Shown here: positions 1 through 8,545 of the stretch, in pieces
Position numbering within the stretch: position 1 is the stretch's first letter
Layout of the letters: the number at the start of each line of letters is the position of its first letter
Assembly: GCA_026389895.1 (NCBI GenBank)
Contig: JAPLGZ010000158.1
Location: 1 to 39,073 of the forward strand
From: Chloroflexota bacterium
Lineage (GTDB): Bacteria > Chloroflexota > Anaerolineae > Caldilineales > Caldilineaceae
Direction of reading: 5' to 3'
Length of the DNA: 39,073 bases
Made by a program: the position numbers and the translations under genes
The notes under the pieces: model-generated
The model's input: the letters and a program-made list of their open reading frames with translations, nothing else
What the model was told of the DNA's origin: nothing
Database searches by the model: none

Positions 1-317
1 AATGGTGGTTGGCTTTGCCGACAGAAGAGCTTGCTGTGGAGATAAATGCCAGCGTCGCCGAGGACTTCGCCTGGCCCTGATTTCGCGCATTGCGGCGGTC
101 AATCAACCGCAACTTGGATCAGGCTAGCGCCCTGCACCATACCTTGACTAAATTCTGGCGACGAGATATTCGCACTGTCCATCTCCATGTCGATGCCGAC
201 AGCCCCACTGGCGCATTGCGGCTTTATGAAAAGGTGGGGATGCAGGTTGCCCACCAAACCGATGTTTATCAAAAGATAATAAAGCCAGCGTCGGCTGAGC
301 GCTGCAATGCTCAGTAA
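1..317 (+). pseudogene. GNAT N-acetyltransferase remnant, frameshifted
   Basis: This looks like the C-terminal half of a RimI-like GNAT acetyltransferase, which would transfer an acetyl group from acetyl-CoA to an amine. One frame (codons from base 50) carries QRRRGLRLALI, matching the family's acetyl-CoA-binding motif A (R/Q-x-x-G-x-G/A). A different frame, open from 90 to 317, carries the segment ending TGALRLYEKVGMQV, typical of GNAT motif B (NP..A..LY...GF). The two must be joined by a frameshift near base 90-120. The first bases (N-G-G-W) lie in a third frame, so at least two lesions are present. The gene is also cut by the window edge. The motifs are seen; loss of function is inferred. 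A sequencing error could mimic one lesion but is less likely to explain both. Confidence 0.55.
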
Positions 318-395
318 AAAGCGATAGATGGCCCATAAAATAAGCCGTCCGCTACGCTGATCCATGGTTATAAAACCGCTTGATTGGCTAGTGCC

Positions 396-762
396 TGTTT
401 TCGAGCGAATTGCACAGATGCCGCGCCCTCGGTATAATGACCAGGGCGCGCTCATCCGGCGCGCTTGGTAGATCCATCGCCAGCGTTTGCCTAACCCAAG
501 ATGAGCTTTTTATCTGTTGACTGCCTTAGAAAAAAGGAACTGAGTTACCATGACGACAACCACCGCCTCCCCCTATCTGGCCGATCAAAAGGTCAGTGCC
601 GAACAAATCCAACAGTGGGTGGAAACGTTCCACCGCGACGGCTATCTATTTCTCGAAAACGTGCTTACACCCGACTGGTGCGCCCAATTGCGCGCCGACT
701 TGGATTGGGCGCTCGAGCATAACCCCAATGGCTTTAACGGAATTGTTCCAAAAATTAGCTTG
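396..762 (+). repeat. Left copy of a diverged direct repeat (PhyH promoter and 5' gene)
   Basis: This segment aligns with 33666-34042 in the same orientation. It covers the promoter, the leader and the first roughly 74 codons of the PhyH gene. Homology begins at a GTTTTC-AGCGAATTGCA stretch and stops abruptly within the coding region. In the coding part the two copies differ mainly at third codon positions; by eye the proteins differ at 7 of 74 residues. That pattern suggests both copies were once functional paralogs rather than a recent duplication. The two copies bracket the eCIS island. Confidence 0.8.
410..438 (+). promoter_or_regulatory. Sigma-70-type promoter of the truncated PhyH copy
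   Basis: TTGCAC (410-415) and TATAAT (433-438) are separated by exactly 17 bases, close to the sigma-70 consensus. The start codon at 550 lies about 105 bases downstream of the expected transcription start, which implies a long leader. The equivalent promoter is conserved upstream of the intact PhyH gene at 33679-33707, which supports it being real. Confidence 0.6.
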
Positions 763-810
763 GCGAATAGAGTGCTAAACAGAATAAATAAGCGAAAAAG
801 AGTTGGTTGA
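550..810 (+). pseudogene. Phytanoyl-CoA dioxygenase (PhyH) family, 5' fragment
   Basis: The first 74 or so codons match the start of the intact 270-residue PhyH protein at 33830, including the signature VETFHRDGYLFLENVL. Homology then ends, and the frame runs through 12 unrelated codons to a stop. All Fe(II)- and 2-oxoglutarate-binding residues (the HxD motif and the distal His, in the missing C-terminal two thirds) are absent, so the product cannot be an active oxygenase. The promoter upstream is kept, so a short peptide could still be made. Truncation probably happened when the material to the right was inserted or rearranged, because the break coincides with the left edge of the island. 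Bases 811-1013 between this fragment and the kelch gene show no gene. Confidence 0.85.
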
Positions 811-1013
811 AACTTGTGCTGTCGATCAAGGCATTAGAGGTAGCCATAGCCCAATCGGTAATTCTAAGCCTAGGCTATGTAGCGACATCCGTAGTGCGAA
901 AGTGGTGCTTAGAATCTTGCTTTGGCGTGGGGTTACGTATCTACCGCGCTCTTTTTTGCGTAGTCAATGTAAGTCATTATATAGAGGATGAATCCAGATG
1001 GTAGCTAATTACA

Positions 1014-2120
1014 TTATTTGTTGGTATTGCCAGCCGAGGATATGATTGGGAAGTAATAACAGAATAAACCTCTTGTACGAAAAATTTGAGACTGAAAAAT
1101 ATCTTTATGTAAGCCACCAATAGTATAGATGAAAGAGGCTTGGCAGGTATCTGGAGTAACTGCTGCAAAGCGGTATAATGACACTGGCAAATCTGGCTCT
1201 TTGTACCAGTCCTGCTTTATATCACCATTTTCTTCAAACGAGTTGGAAAAGACCTGATTAAATTCAATGTCATTATCCTTACCGCCGAGAATAAATAACC
1301 TACCTCTGCGAACAATGGCTTCGTGATAATAGACTGGTTTATTTAACTTTCTGGTCGCTATTTTCCAGTCGCTCACCCCACCGCTGTTTTTCACTTGGGC
1401 ATAGTAAATTTCTCGCACAGCACTTTTGCCATCATAGCCGCCGGTGACATAGATATATCCATTATACGTCGTAACGGCCTGCCGGAACAAGGCTTTGGGC
1501 ATGGCGGTTGTGATTCGCCAATTGTCTAAGTTACCATTAGGCTCAATGTGGGCAAAAAATACCTCGTTTAAAGCAATATTATTTTCATCAACGCCGCCGA
1601 GTACATAGAGATAGTCGCCAACAGCGATGGCACTGTGTAAAACAATTTTACGCGGGTAGGAATTCACCTCCAGCGTCCACGTTGGTGAGTCAGTGCTCGC
1701 TATAATTGGCAAATTTGCCCGCCAAACACTCGCATATCTTTGCGCGTCGTCCCAGCCACCAATGACGAATACATATTGATTGGTGCTTGCTACGGCATGA
1801 AGGTAGAGCGGGATCGGCAAAGAGACGGTCGACGTGCTTAAAATGGCTCTAATAGAACCGTCGGCTTCAATGTTACCAGTAGACACAGCTGATGTGGCTT
1901 TGGTCCCGCCTTGACCACCAATGACGTACAGCTTATCGCCATTAATCACGACGCCTGGGCTAGCTAATCCTTGCGACAAAGACGCTGTTGGTGTCCAGTC
2001 CAATGCCTCTTGCGCCAAGCCAGTTGGAACAGCCCAGAGCGCAAAGGCGATGATTAATAGGGCGACTACGACCGCGACGAAGAGCGTACGAAGTCTATGC
2101 CAATTAGGCCACTCAGTCAT
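1014..2120 (-). CDS. Secreted or membrane-anchored kelch-repeat protein
   Basis: A 368-residue protein starting with a hydrophobic segment (about residues 10-36, ending AQE), which is a signal peptide or signal anchor. The rest is a kelch beta-propeller: six GG-containing blade motifs are visible (YVIGGQGG, FVIGGWDD, YVLGGVDE, YVTGGYDG, FILGGKDN, YTIGGLHK), spaced about 45-55 residues apart. Such propellers usually bind proteins or glycans; no enzyme function is evident. The start is supported by a GAGG sequence shortly upstream of the ATG. The C-terminus ends with a hydrophobic tail (YYFPIIS) resembling the LPLV-like tails of the two preceding secreted proteins. It is the last gene of the leftward island and follows the kelch remnant by 7 bases. 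Its role with the injection system is only inferred from co-orientation. Confidence 0.8.
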   Translation of the reverse strand: MTEWPNWHRLRTLFVAVVVALLIIAFALWAVPTGLAQEALDWTPTASLSQGLASPGVVINGDKLYVIGGQGGTKATSAVSTGNIEADGSIRAILSTSTVSLPIPLYLHAVASTNQYVFVIGGWDDAQRYASVWRANLPIIASTDSPTWTLEVNSYPRKIVLHSAIAVGDYLYVLGGVDENNIALNEVFFAHIEPNGNLDNWRITTAMPKALFRQAVTTYNGYIYVTGGYDGKSAVREIYYAQVKNSGGVSDWKIATRKLNKPVYYHEAIVRRGRLFILGGKDNDIEFNQVFSNSFEENGDIKQDWYKEPDLPVSLYRFAAVTPDTCQASFIYTIGGLHKDIFQSQIFRTRGLFCYYFPIISSAGNTNK

Positions 2121-2127
2121 ATGCGCC

Positions 2128-2370
2128 TCAATTTTTTACGACCAATGGCAATGATTCTAGTCGATCTACAGGGTTACCATACTTATCCTTGCCACCCATT
2201 ACATAAACATAGTTCCCGCTTGTAACCACCGCTAGGCTTACTAGTTTCAACGGCCAATCCTTTTGCCCAATCCAAGCCTGAAGCTCGAGCCAGGGCGCGG
2301 CAAAAATGAAGCTCGCATAGAGCAGCCCAACCAGCACAGATCGATGATGAAGATAGAGACAAATATTCAT
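2128..2370 (-). pseudogene. Short kelch-like secreted protein, probable internal-deletion remnant
   Basis: An 80-residue frame with a hydrophobic N-terminal signal-like segment (about residues 9-25, ending FAAPW), a single kelch blade (YVYVMGGKDKYGNP, about residues 54-67) and an immediate C-terminal tail LPLVVKN. One blade cannot form a propeller. The combination of a signal peptide, one blade and the C-terminal tail looks like a kelch protein whose middle has been deleted in frame. It lies between the DNRLRE gene and the full kelch gene on the same strand, ending 7 bases before the latter starts. It is in a different frame from the downstream gene, so it is not simply its missing N-terminus. 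It could also be a genuine small secreted protein. No strong ribosome binding site is visible. Confidence 0.5.
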
Positions 2371-2391
2371 GATAGCAAGTCTATGCCGGGG

Positions 2392-3549
2392 TTACTGTTT
2401 AGTAACCATGGGCAAATAATCAAATTGGCCAGGATTAAAGGTCGGGTTGCTGGATAAGCTGCCGTTAAAGATTGGATCTGGATATGTCCAGAAGATTTGC
2501 GCACCCTTATTAATGATTGGATCATTATTCTTGTCTGTAATCCGTTTGACTTGATAGCCAACTTGCCCGCTGTGATTGCCTTGGATGCCCTGGGTGAATG
2601 TCCATAGAATTGTATTACCGGCTTTCGGATCTGTATTGGTAACACTGACACCTTCCTCAGTTTGAATGCTGTCCGTAATCAATTCTGTCTGCGCGGGAAT
2701 TTGGTTGATGATAAATGCGCTGGACAACGTATAAGAAATACTATTCTGATAGTGGATGACATAGGTTAGCAACCCGTTCAAGGGAATGGTGCCGCCTGGT
2801 GATTGGTCTGTTACTTGGGTAGAGAGCGTCAACGATGTAACGCCTGGTGTGGGCACCGGTGTAGGCGTAGGCGGCACAGGCATAGATGTGGGCTTATTAT
2901 AGACAATTACCAATTGGGGTGGGCTACAATTCGAGTCACATTCTTTCGACCAAAAGGAGCGTTCATGTTGGCTGGGAGTTTCGTTACCACTTAACATGAC
3001 ACTGAAATTGTTGCCATGCTGCGCATCTGCCATCCAGCTTTGTACTAAAGCTGTGACATTCAGTTTTTGTTCCCCTAGAGTAGTGTTGATTGTCTGTTTG
3101 ATAGAAGAACCCAGCGTGAAGGTCAGTTTTCCCTGCGTGTTCCAGGTGATAGGCTGCGGCCACACACTAGTAGTGCCGCTTATGGTAACATCCATATTAG
3201 AATGGATGTCGCCAATAATCCCGGCCTGATAGAGCGTCAAGGTAGCTGCCACAATTTGGCTCTTGTCTTGAATATCATGAAGATCGAATTGGAGCAAAGC
3301 GCGCTCCGCCTTGAACTCTGCTGTGTTATAACCTAGCCATATTAGCTTTGAATCACTGTACTGAACGTTTGGGTGACCAGGCGCGATAAAGGTATCGGCA
3401 GAAGGTGTCAACTCGATTCGATCACTTAGGAGTATTTCAGTGGATGAATGCACACCGGTGAAACTCCAAAACATGCTCAGGGCAACGATCGCCATATAAT
3501 TGCAGATCCACAGAGCTTTTTTTAAATGTTTAGTGTGGCGAACTGGCAT
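2392..3549 (-). CDS. Secreted DNRLRE-DUF11 surface protein
   Basis: A 385-residue protein. Residues 1-36 form a signal peptide with a basic start. Residues about 45-205 resemble the DNRLRE domain, a beta-sandwich of secreted bacterial proteins: ADTFI near the start, a LLQFDL segment, W...TW.TQG later and a QLVIVY ending. A Pro/Thr-rich linker (PVPPTPTPVPTPG) follows, then a DUF11-like Ig-fold domain (about residues 240-370: a LTYVIHYQN segment and an LWTF segment). The protein ends with YLPMVTKQ. AAGGAG lies about 10 bases before the ATG. It is the first of three consecutive predicted secreted proteins after the signalling module. Function is unknown; an adhesin or surface-matrix role is a guess from domain type. 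Confidence 0.75.
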   Translation of the reverse strand: MPVRHTKHLKKALWICNYMAIVALSMFWSFTGVHSSTEILLSDRIELTPSADTFIAPGHPNVQYSDSKLIWLGYNTAEFKAERALLQFDLHDIQDKSQIVAATLTLYQAGIIGDIHSNMDVTISGTTSVWPQPITWNTQGKLTFTLGSSIKQTINTTLGEQKLNVTALVQSWMADAQHGNNFSVMLSGNETPSQHERSFWSKECDSNCSPPQLVIVYNKPTSMPVPPTPTPVPTPGVTSLTLSTQVTDQSPGGTIPLNGLLTYVIHYQNSISYTLSSAFIINQIPAQTELITDSIQTEEGVSVTNTDPKAGNTILWTFTQGIQGNHSGQVGYQVKRITDKNNDPIINKGAQIFWTYPDPIFNGSLSSNPTFNPGQFDYLPMVTKQ

Positions 3550-3563
3550 GGTTATAAATCTCC

Positions 3564-5252
3564 TTATGGATTATGCTCACAAGTCGATGGATCGGTGCAG
3601 ACAGGTGGCTCGGCTGGCTGCCCTTTTGTACTTGGCTTAGTATCATGCCGGGTTTGATGATAGGTGAAGCTAAAGTCACCGCCTAAGAATTGGGGTAGCT
3701 CGCTTGAATCTTCCTTCACTAAAAATACGCCCCAATGATAGCCTTTTTCTTCGATGCCGCCGCGTGTAAATAACGCATCCAAATCTACATTAATACTTGT
3801 ATTCGTGGTCAGCGACCTAATCCCACGTCCTTGCGCTGGGGTTTCATTATCGGTCCAGATGCGAACATCAAATGCCTCACCCGCTTCTAAAGTAAAATTT
3901 GGCTGCCATTCAAAAGTTTGGTTGCCACTGAGATCAGCACCCGATGCCGGCATCTTCAAGCGAACAGAAGGCAGCTCGGATGGGGCTGTCGTTGATACAT
4001 TGCCCGGCGCCGCTACACTGCTCGCCGTAGGGATTGCTGCCTCCGTCGCTGGCGGAATTGGTGTATTTGTGGGCAACGGGATTGGGGTCGCCGTTGGTGC
4101 TGTGGTTGCTGAAGGCACCAACGTCACGGTGGGCGGTAGCGCATCCATTCGCGGCAGCGGTGGAAAGCCGGCGGTCGGTGGCGGGAGGGCAGTGGGCGGT
4201 GGCGGCGGTATTGTCGCTGTACTTGTTATAGGAGCATTGGCAACAACAACTGTGACCACTGGTGGCGGCGTATCTGTAGACGACGTACCTGTAGGCAATG
4301 AAGTTGTGGGCGATGTCGCTGGTGACGTTGTAAATGTGAGGCTGGCGCCGGGCCTATTGATTGCGCTTGCCACACGGATTATCGCTTGATCAACTGGTTG
4401 CCGGACCGATGGAAAGAATAGGTAAAGTCCGCCTACAAGCACTATCGCCAAGAGCAATAAGGCCAGAAGCGCAAAAATCACCTGATTTACCTTATGCCTA
4501 ACTGGATGAGGATCCCACCAAAGGACAAGCGCCTTGGGTTCATCAGTCACAATGGCCGTTTTACCCTGTCTCACTAGCTCACGCGCCGCCGCTTGGGGTT
4601 GTTTTTTCTGCATGAGGACGCCATACAACCGATCCGGGCGTAAGGTATCCGCCAAGCTGCCAGGGCAGAATAATAGTTTATCACCCGGCTGCAACGCCAA
4701 TACATTGGCTCCGCTGGTGGTGCGATAGGCCGCAGTAGTGGGATTCGTAGCCGGCACATTTTGCAGGCGATAATCGATGGGCAGATGCGCAGCTTTGCCC
4801 AGCGCGCGGTCTGCACTGCGCTCTGGATCGACAGTAAGTAGATATAACTGGGGATGACCCACGCGTAGCAGATAGGCTTGCATGTTGCCTGCATAGGCTA
4901 GATACAATTCGGCATCGACTACAGCCGCAGCAATTGCCGTCGTAGCCGCATCTTTTACTGTATCATCCTTGCTGTCGAGCGCTATCTTGTAGAGTACCGT
5001 ATTGGCCTTTTGCAACGCATCTAATAGTTGGCGGCTCACGGACGGGGATGATTGCACCTGCAAAGCATTCTGAATTTCGATCGCAGCGCGCGTGCTGAAG
5101 TTGTCGCTGTTTGAGATTCTAGCTTGGGTAACGACAACCGCCACCTGCATGGTGGACGCCTGGTCGGCGCCTGCGTTTACCCGCAGGGTGAAAAATTTGG
5201 TGGTCCGATCCTTCGGCATTTGACCAACGACAAACGTAGGGTTGCTACTCAT
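3564..5252 (-). CDS. PP2C-like pseudophosphatase with TM helix and extracellular Ig-like domain
   Basis: A 562-residue protein. Residues 1-250 have the layout of a PP2C (PPM) Ser/Thr phosphatase: a TTAIAAAVVDAELYLAYAG segment corresponds to the family's TT..A.......AHVGDSRAYL core, and an ARELVRQG segment matches the C-terminal part. The metal-binding residues are missing. The DGMGG region is replaced by neutral residues, GDS reads GNM, and the terminal DN reads DE in an altered context. I therefore predict a catalytically dead phosphatase fold. A TM helix follows (about residues 260-282), then a long Pro/Thr/Ser-rich linker (about 310-445) and an Ig/FN3-like domain (about 450-540). The expected topology is cytoplasmic PP2C and extracellular Ig domain. 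It is the last gene of the membrane signalling module. Loss of activity is inferred from residues only. Confidence 0.75.
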   Translation of the reverse strand: MSSNPTFVVGQMPKDRTTKFFTLRVNAGADQASTMQVAVVVTQARISNSDNFSTRAAIEIQNALQVQSSPSVSRQLLDALQKANTVLYKIALDSKDDTVKDAATTAIAAAVVDAELYLAYAGNMQAYLLRVGHPQLYLLTVDPERSADRALGKAAHLPIDYRLQNVPATNPTTAAYRTTSGANVLALQPGDKLLFCPGSLADTLRPDRLYGVLMQKKQPQAAARELVRQGKTAIVTDEPKALVLWWDPHPVRHKVNQVIFALLALLLLAIVLVGGLYLFFPSVRQPVDQAIIRVASAINRPGASLTFTTSPATSPTTSLPTGTSSTDTPPPVVTVVVANAPITSTATIPPPPPTALPPPTAGFPPLPRMDALPPTVTLVPSATTAPTATPIPLPTNTPIPPATEAAIPTASSVAAPGNVSTTAPSELPSVRLKMPASGADLSGNQTFEWQPNFTLEAGEAFDVRIWTDNETPAQGRGIRSLTTNTSINVDLDALFTRGGIEEKGYHWGVFLVKEDSSELPQFLGGDFSFTYHQTRHDTKPSTKGQPAEPPVCTDPSTCEHNP

Positions 5253-5296
5253 AGTGCGCTGCCTATTCGTAAGAGAATTTGCGACAATGACAAAAT

Positions 5297-7183
5297 TTAT
5301 GTATTTCTTCGGCGTCCAACCAAGACAGCTGGGTGGTTGCCCGTCCCCTCTTTGACCTGCTCGCGTTGAGCTGTAGGCATATAGACAAATTTAATCGTCC
5401 CCAACTCGATCACCGCGCCCGGCGTCAAGCGGACACCATTCCCTGCCTCGGGTACGTTGCGTCCATTCACACGCGTTTCACCAGTGATATCTTGCTTAGA
5501 AATAAAGTAAGCCTGGTCTTTATACTCAATAATACAGTGCTGCTCGGCTACCGAAGGGCTACCGATGCTGATAAAATTAGTCGTTGTATCAAGGCCGATC
5601 AGGCTGCGACGGCCAAAAGCTGTGGATGTTTCATAGAGTGGAATGATATACGGCAGTCCATAATCTGCGCCTTGGCGTAATAGTAGCTCGGCATGGACCG
5701 GGCCGCTCCGACTCGACTGGGTGCTTGGCCTGCTAGGTTGCGAGTTTGACCTCACAGGGCCAGTTCGCCCAGCGCGTGAACGCCACAAAGCCGAGATCGC
5801 CACCCCTAGCGCAAGCACGGCAACCAGCAACGGCAACAGCCAGAGGACAAAATGGGCACGGAAATCGGGTAGAAATTCGTCTTCGATGCGGTATACTTTC
5901 TGCCAAAAAGTCTCTTCATGGATCACCGGCGGCGAGTACGCGAAAATGGTAAATGTCGTCGATGTGGTCGCGGTGACGGCTGGTATTTGTGTGGCAACAT
6001 TGGCCGTCAGGGTATAGAGACCAGCCGGCGGCGCTTTGACAACAAACTCGGCATGGTCGAACGGTGGTTCGCTACGCGTGGTCACACGTTGCCCATTGAG
6101 CAGATAATCTACCCGACTAATGGGTGCCGCAAGTGGACGGCTTAGGCTGAGCGCAAGCCGGACATCAATCGTTGGGCTGGTCATCACTGTGTTAGATAGT
6201 CCCAGGGTAACGGTGTAAGCCGCACCGGACAGCGGTGCAATCACGTGGGCTTGCAGGTGGGGTCCCTCGATCGTGAATGGCCATGAGGCGTATGTGCCGT
6301 TAAGGTCGGTCGGGATCGCCACGCTGACAGGGCAAGCTCCCACACAGGTCGTCTGATAGTGTAAGGTCACGGTGCGGCTACTGACCAACAGTGAATTCCA
6401 GAGATTGGCGAGCGATTGCTGATCGACAGCGGGCTGGCCGATATAATCGCCTTTTAGCCCACCGCCAGCGCCAGCGAGCTGCTCTAAGCGCTGGATTTGC
6501 AACGGATCATTGCGCGGCGTGAAGTTTATCGTGTAGATTTGTACATGGCGAGCTTGGGCCGCCTGCTCCACATCGACGATGTGAGTGGCCGATGTGGTGT
6601 CGTAACCATCCGAGAATACGAGCAAAACTTTAGTTGCCTGCGAGCTGGGAGCAAAGGTTGTCAACGTTGCCGCGGTCAGGTTGACCAACGGGGTGGTTAA
6701 AACGTTCGGTGGAGCCTCAAAAGTATAGATCGCGTTGTAGATCGCCCCATGATCATGATTATCCCGCGGAACAAGCTGCTGTAGTTGACCATCTACCGTT
6801 GGGGCAAAAAGCGAGATTTTATCCCAAATACTCCAGTTTGCCTGGTTGCTCGTATTGATAGCAACAGCTAGCTTGTGATTCAACGCAGGAAATAGCCTGG
6901 GATCATGCCAGAAGTCAGTCAGCAGCGCGATCTCATATAATGGCGTCACTTTTGTAATTGTGGGCGTGTTCGGTATCCCGTTTTCGATGACCACCATCTG
7001 CTGGAGCAACGAAGCCAACTCAGTAACCTGCACCGTTAGTTGAATGTCGGGATAGTGCCTCGCATCTACATCCGTTATGGTAAGTGAAGGCTCCTGGGCA
7101 TGGAGTGGCCGAGCCGTGAAGAGCCAGAATAAGGCCATCAACAAACCGGCAGCCCAGCAAATCGCTCGAAAAATACGCAACAT
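5297..7183 (-). CDS. VWA-TM-FHA membrane protein
   Basis: A 628-residue protein. A signal peptide (about 1-29, ending LHAQ) is followed by an extracellular von Willebrand A-like domain (about 80-265). LLVFSDGYDT at 187-196 is typical of the VWA central strand, but the usual DxSxS metal site is replaced by LTDFWHD (about 88-94). An Ig-like region (about 300-415) precedes a TM helix (about 445-467). The cytoplasmic end carries an FHA domain with the expected phosphothreonine-binding landmarks: GR at 524-525, VAEQH (545-549) and NGR (573-575). FHA domains bind phosphothreonine peptides. The topology would couple an extracellular sensor to a cytoplasmic phosphopeptide reader. It sits between the SH3b gene and the pseudophosphatase gene, all on the minus strand with short spacers, so co-transcription is likely. 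Confidence 0.85.
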   Translation of the reverse strand: MLRIFRAICWAAGLLMALFWLFTARPLHAQEPSLTITDVDARHYPDIQLTVQVTELASLLQQMVVIENGIPNTPTITKVTPLYEIALLTDFWHDPRLFPALNHKLAVAINTSNQANWSIWDKISLFAPTVDGQLQQLVPRDNHDHGAIYNAIYTFEAPPNVLTTPLVNLTAATLTTFAPSSQATKVLLVFSDGYDTTSATHIVDVEQAAQARHVQIYTINFTPRNDPLQIQRLEQLAGAGGGLKGDYIGQPAVDQQSLANLWNSLLVSSRTVTLHYQTTCVGACPVSVAIPTDLNGTYASWPFTIEGPHLQAHVIAPLSGAAYTVTLGLSNTVMTSPTIDVRLALSLSRPLAAPISRVDYLLNGQRVTTRSEPPFDHAEFVVKAPPAGLYTLTANVATQIPAVTATTSTTFTIFAYSPPVIHEETFWQKVYRIEDEFLPDFRAHFVLWLLPLLVAVLALGVAISALWRSRAGRTGPVRSNSQPSRPSTQSSRSGPVHAELLLRQGADYGLPYIIPLYETSTAFGRRSLIGLDTTTNFISIGSPSVAEQHCIIEYKDQAYFISKQDITGETRVNGRNVPEAGNGVRLTPGAVIELGTIKFVYMPTAQREQVKEGTGNHPAVLVGRRRNT

Positions 7184-7219
7184 TGTAAAGATATCCTCTC
7201 ATCCATGGCTGATGACGAA

Positions 7220-8545
7220 TCAATTCTGCACCGGTGGCGTTGGGCCAACGGGCGTCCAGGTGGGCGTGGCGGCAATAATAATGGTGAAAGGCGTAGGGGT
7301 TGCCTTCACGCGGACGATGAGCCGCCGCTGTTCGTTCCGCTCAATATTATTATCGTCTTGAGCATCGTTGTCGTTAAAGACGATTCGCCAGTTAAAGTCT
7401 GTATTATGGGTCAGATTGCAGAGTTCGACTGTGCGATCAATATTGTCATTGCTGGGTTGCAGATCCCCTTTACCAAAGTCAAAGTAGACGGCTTTCACAC
7501 CTGTAATTGTCCAGTGTACTTGGACACAAGTTTTGGGTTCGATCTCGGTCTGACTGAGTTGAATATCTACATGCGGCGTCGGCAATGGCGTCGCGGTGGG
7601 GCTCGGCGTCGCCGTCGGCATCGGCGTCAGCGTGGGGGTGGGCGTCAAAGTTGCGCTGAATTCTGGCTTCTCGACAGGCAGGCTGTCCACAGGTTGACCT
7701 GCGGCATCGGGGGCCCTACCACTGCTGGCGTCCGGTGCATTCGGCGCGGATTGTGGATTGCCGGGTTGCGCTGCGCCTGGATTTTGCGTGTTATCAGGTT
7801 GTGCCGACCCTGGATTCTGCAGATTATTCGATTGGCTTGTCCCCTCAGTTTGCGTGGTTGATGGCGTTGCAACAGGGTTGAGAAATGTCGCCTTTGAGAT
7901 TGGATCGCGAAAAACAAGCCAGCCTTCTTCATTTGTCTTCAAGACGCGCACCTTCACCCACTCAAAACTATCATTGTTTTGGGCATAGTCAATTGGCCGC
8001 GTCAACAGGATAAGCTCCGTTCCCATCAGCAATGGATGGTCGGTAGGGTTGACTTGCTCATAATCAATGCCAGGTGACTTGCGCAGATTCAGCGCTGGCG
8101 CTGTGATGGTATACGTCACAGACGCGATTTGTACCCCAATCGACTTGTTGGCGATCTCTTGCCCCGTATCATTCAAAATACTCAAGCTATAGGTGATTGG
8201 CGCGGCTGGCGCCGGGAAGGCTATAGTATTTTTTGTCGGGTCAAAGGGTAGATTTCTTGGTATTAATTTCACCTCTAGTTTATCGGCATTTTCCAGCTTC
8301 CAGTTTAAGGATAAATTTTTGGTGGCGCCAGGGATCACCTGGAACGACGCTGATTGATTGCGGCAACTGTTATTGGCCGGATTGTCAGCATCCTCCAGAC
8401 AAAACTGGGCGATTTTAGGCTGCGGCACGGGTGGAAAAAACAGGTGATAATGCAGTGGATTGGATAGGCTGCTGCTGAAAGGCAACAGCCAATCTGGATT
8501 GTTCAAGTTTAAAATGTTCCTGGCCTTAAGCCTGACCCCCGTCAC
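7220..8545 (-). CDS. SH3b-domain protein with Pro/Thr-rich linker; GTG start in a stop/start overlap
   Basis: The frame is open to 8596, but a GTG at 8545-8543 forms a GTGA overlap with the stop codon of the upstream kinase-like gene. That is the same arrangement used elsewhere in this island, so I place the start there (441 residues). The protein has a beta-rich region, a bacterial SH3 domain (LNLRKSPG marks its start; about residues 165-235), a long Pro/Ala/Asn/Thr-rich linker, and a C-terminal Ig-like domain with two cysteines. It has no signal peptide or TM helix, although its domains are of an extracellular kind. One explanation is that it is the extracellular end of the preceding kinase-like protein, expressed by frameshifting or separated by a one-base lesion. 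Alternatively it is a coupled separate protein. Confidence 0.7.
   Translation of the reverse strand: MTGVRLKARNILNLNNPDWLLPFSSSLSNPLHYHLFFPPVPQPKIAQFCLEDADNPANNSCRNQSASFQVIPGATKNLSLNWKLENADKLEVKLIPRNLPFDPTKNTIAFPAPAAPITYSLSILNDTGQEIANKSIGVQIASVTYTITAPALNLRKSPGIDYEQVNPTDHPLLMGTELILLTRPIDYAQNNDSFEWVKVRVLKTNEEGWLVFRDPISKATFLNPVATPSTTQTEGTSQSNNLQNPGSAQPDNTQNPGAAQPGNPQSAPNAPDASSGRAPDAAGQPVDSLPVEKPEFSATLTPTPTLTPMPTATPSPTATPLPTPHVDIQLSQTEIEPKTCVQVHWTITGVKAVYFDFGKGDLQPSNDNIDRTVELCNLTHNTDFNWRIVFNDNDAQDDNNIERNEQRRLIVRVKATPTPFTIIIAATPTWTPVGPTPPVQN

Noticed and set aside
99-455. A 118-codon minus-strand frame at the left edge
   Set aside because: It crosses the GNAT remnant and the PhyH promoter in the wrong direction and shows no recognisable family.
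3754-4389. A 211-codon plus-strand frame rich in Gly and Val
   Set aside because: It is antisense to the Pro/Thr-rich linker of the PP2C-like protein; the Gly/Val bias is the mirror of Pro/Thr codons. No RBS and no family.
7205-7861. A 218-codon plus-strand frame, Arg-rich
   Set aside because: Antisense of the SH3b gene linker; composition is that of a shadow frame.
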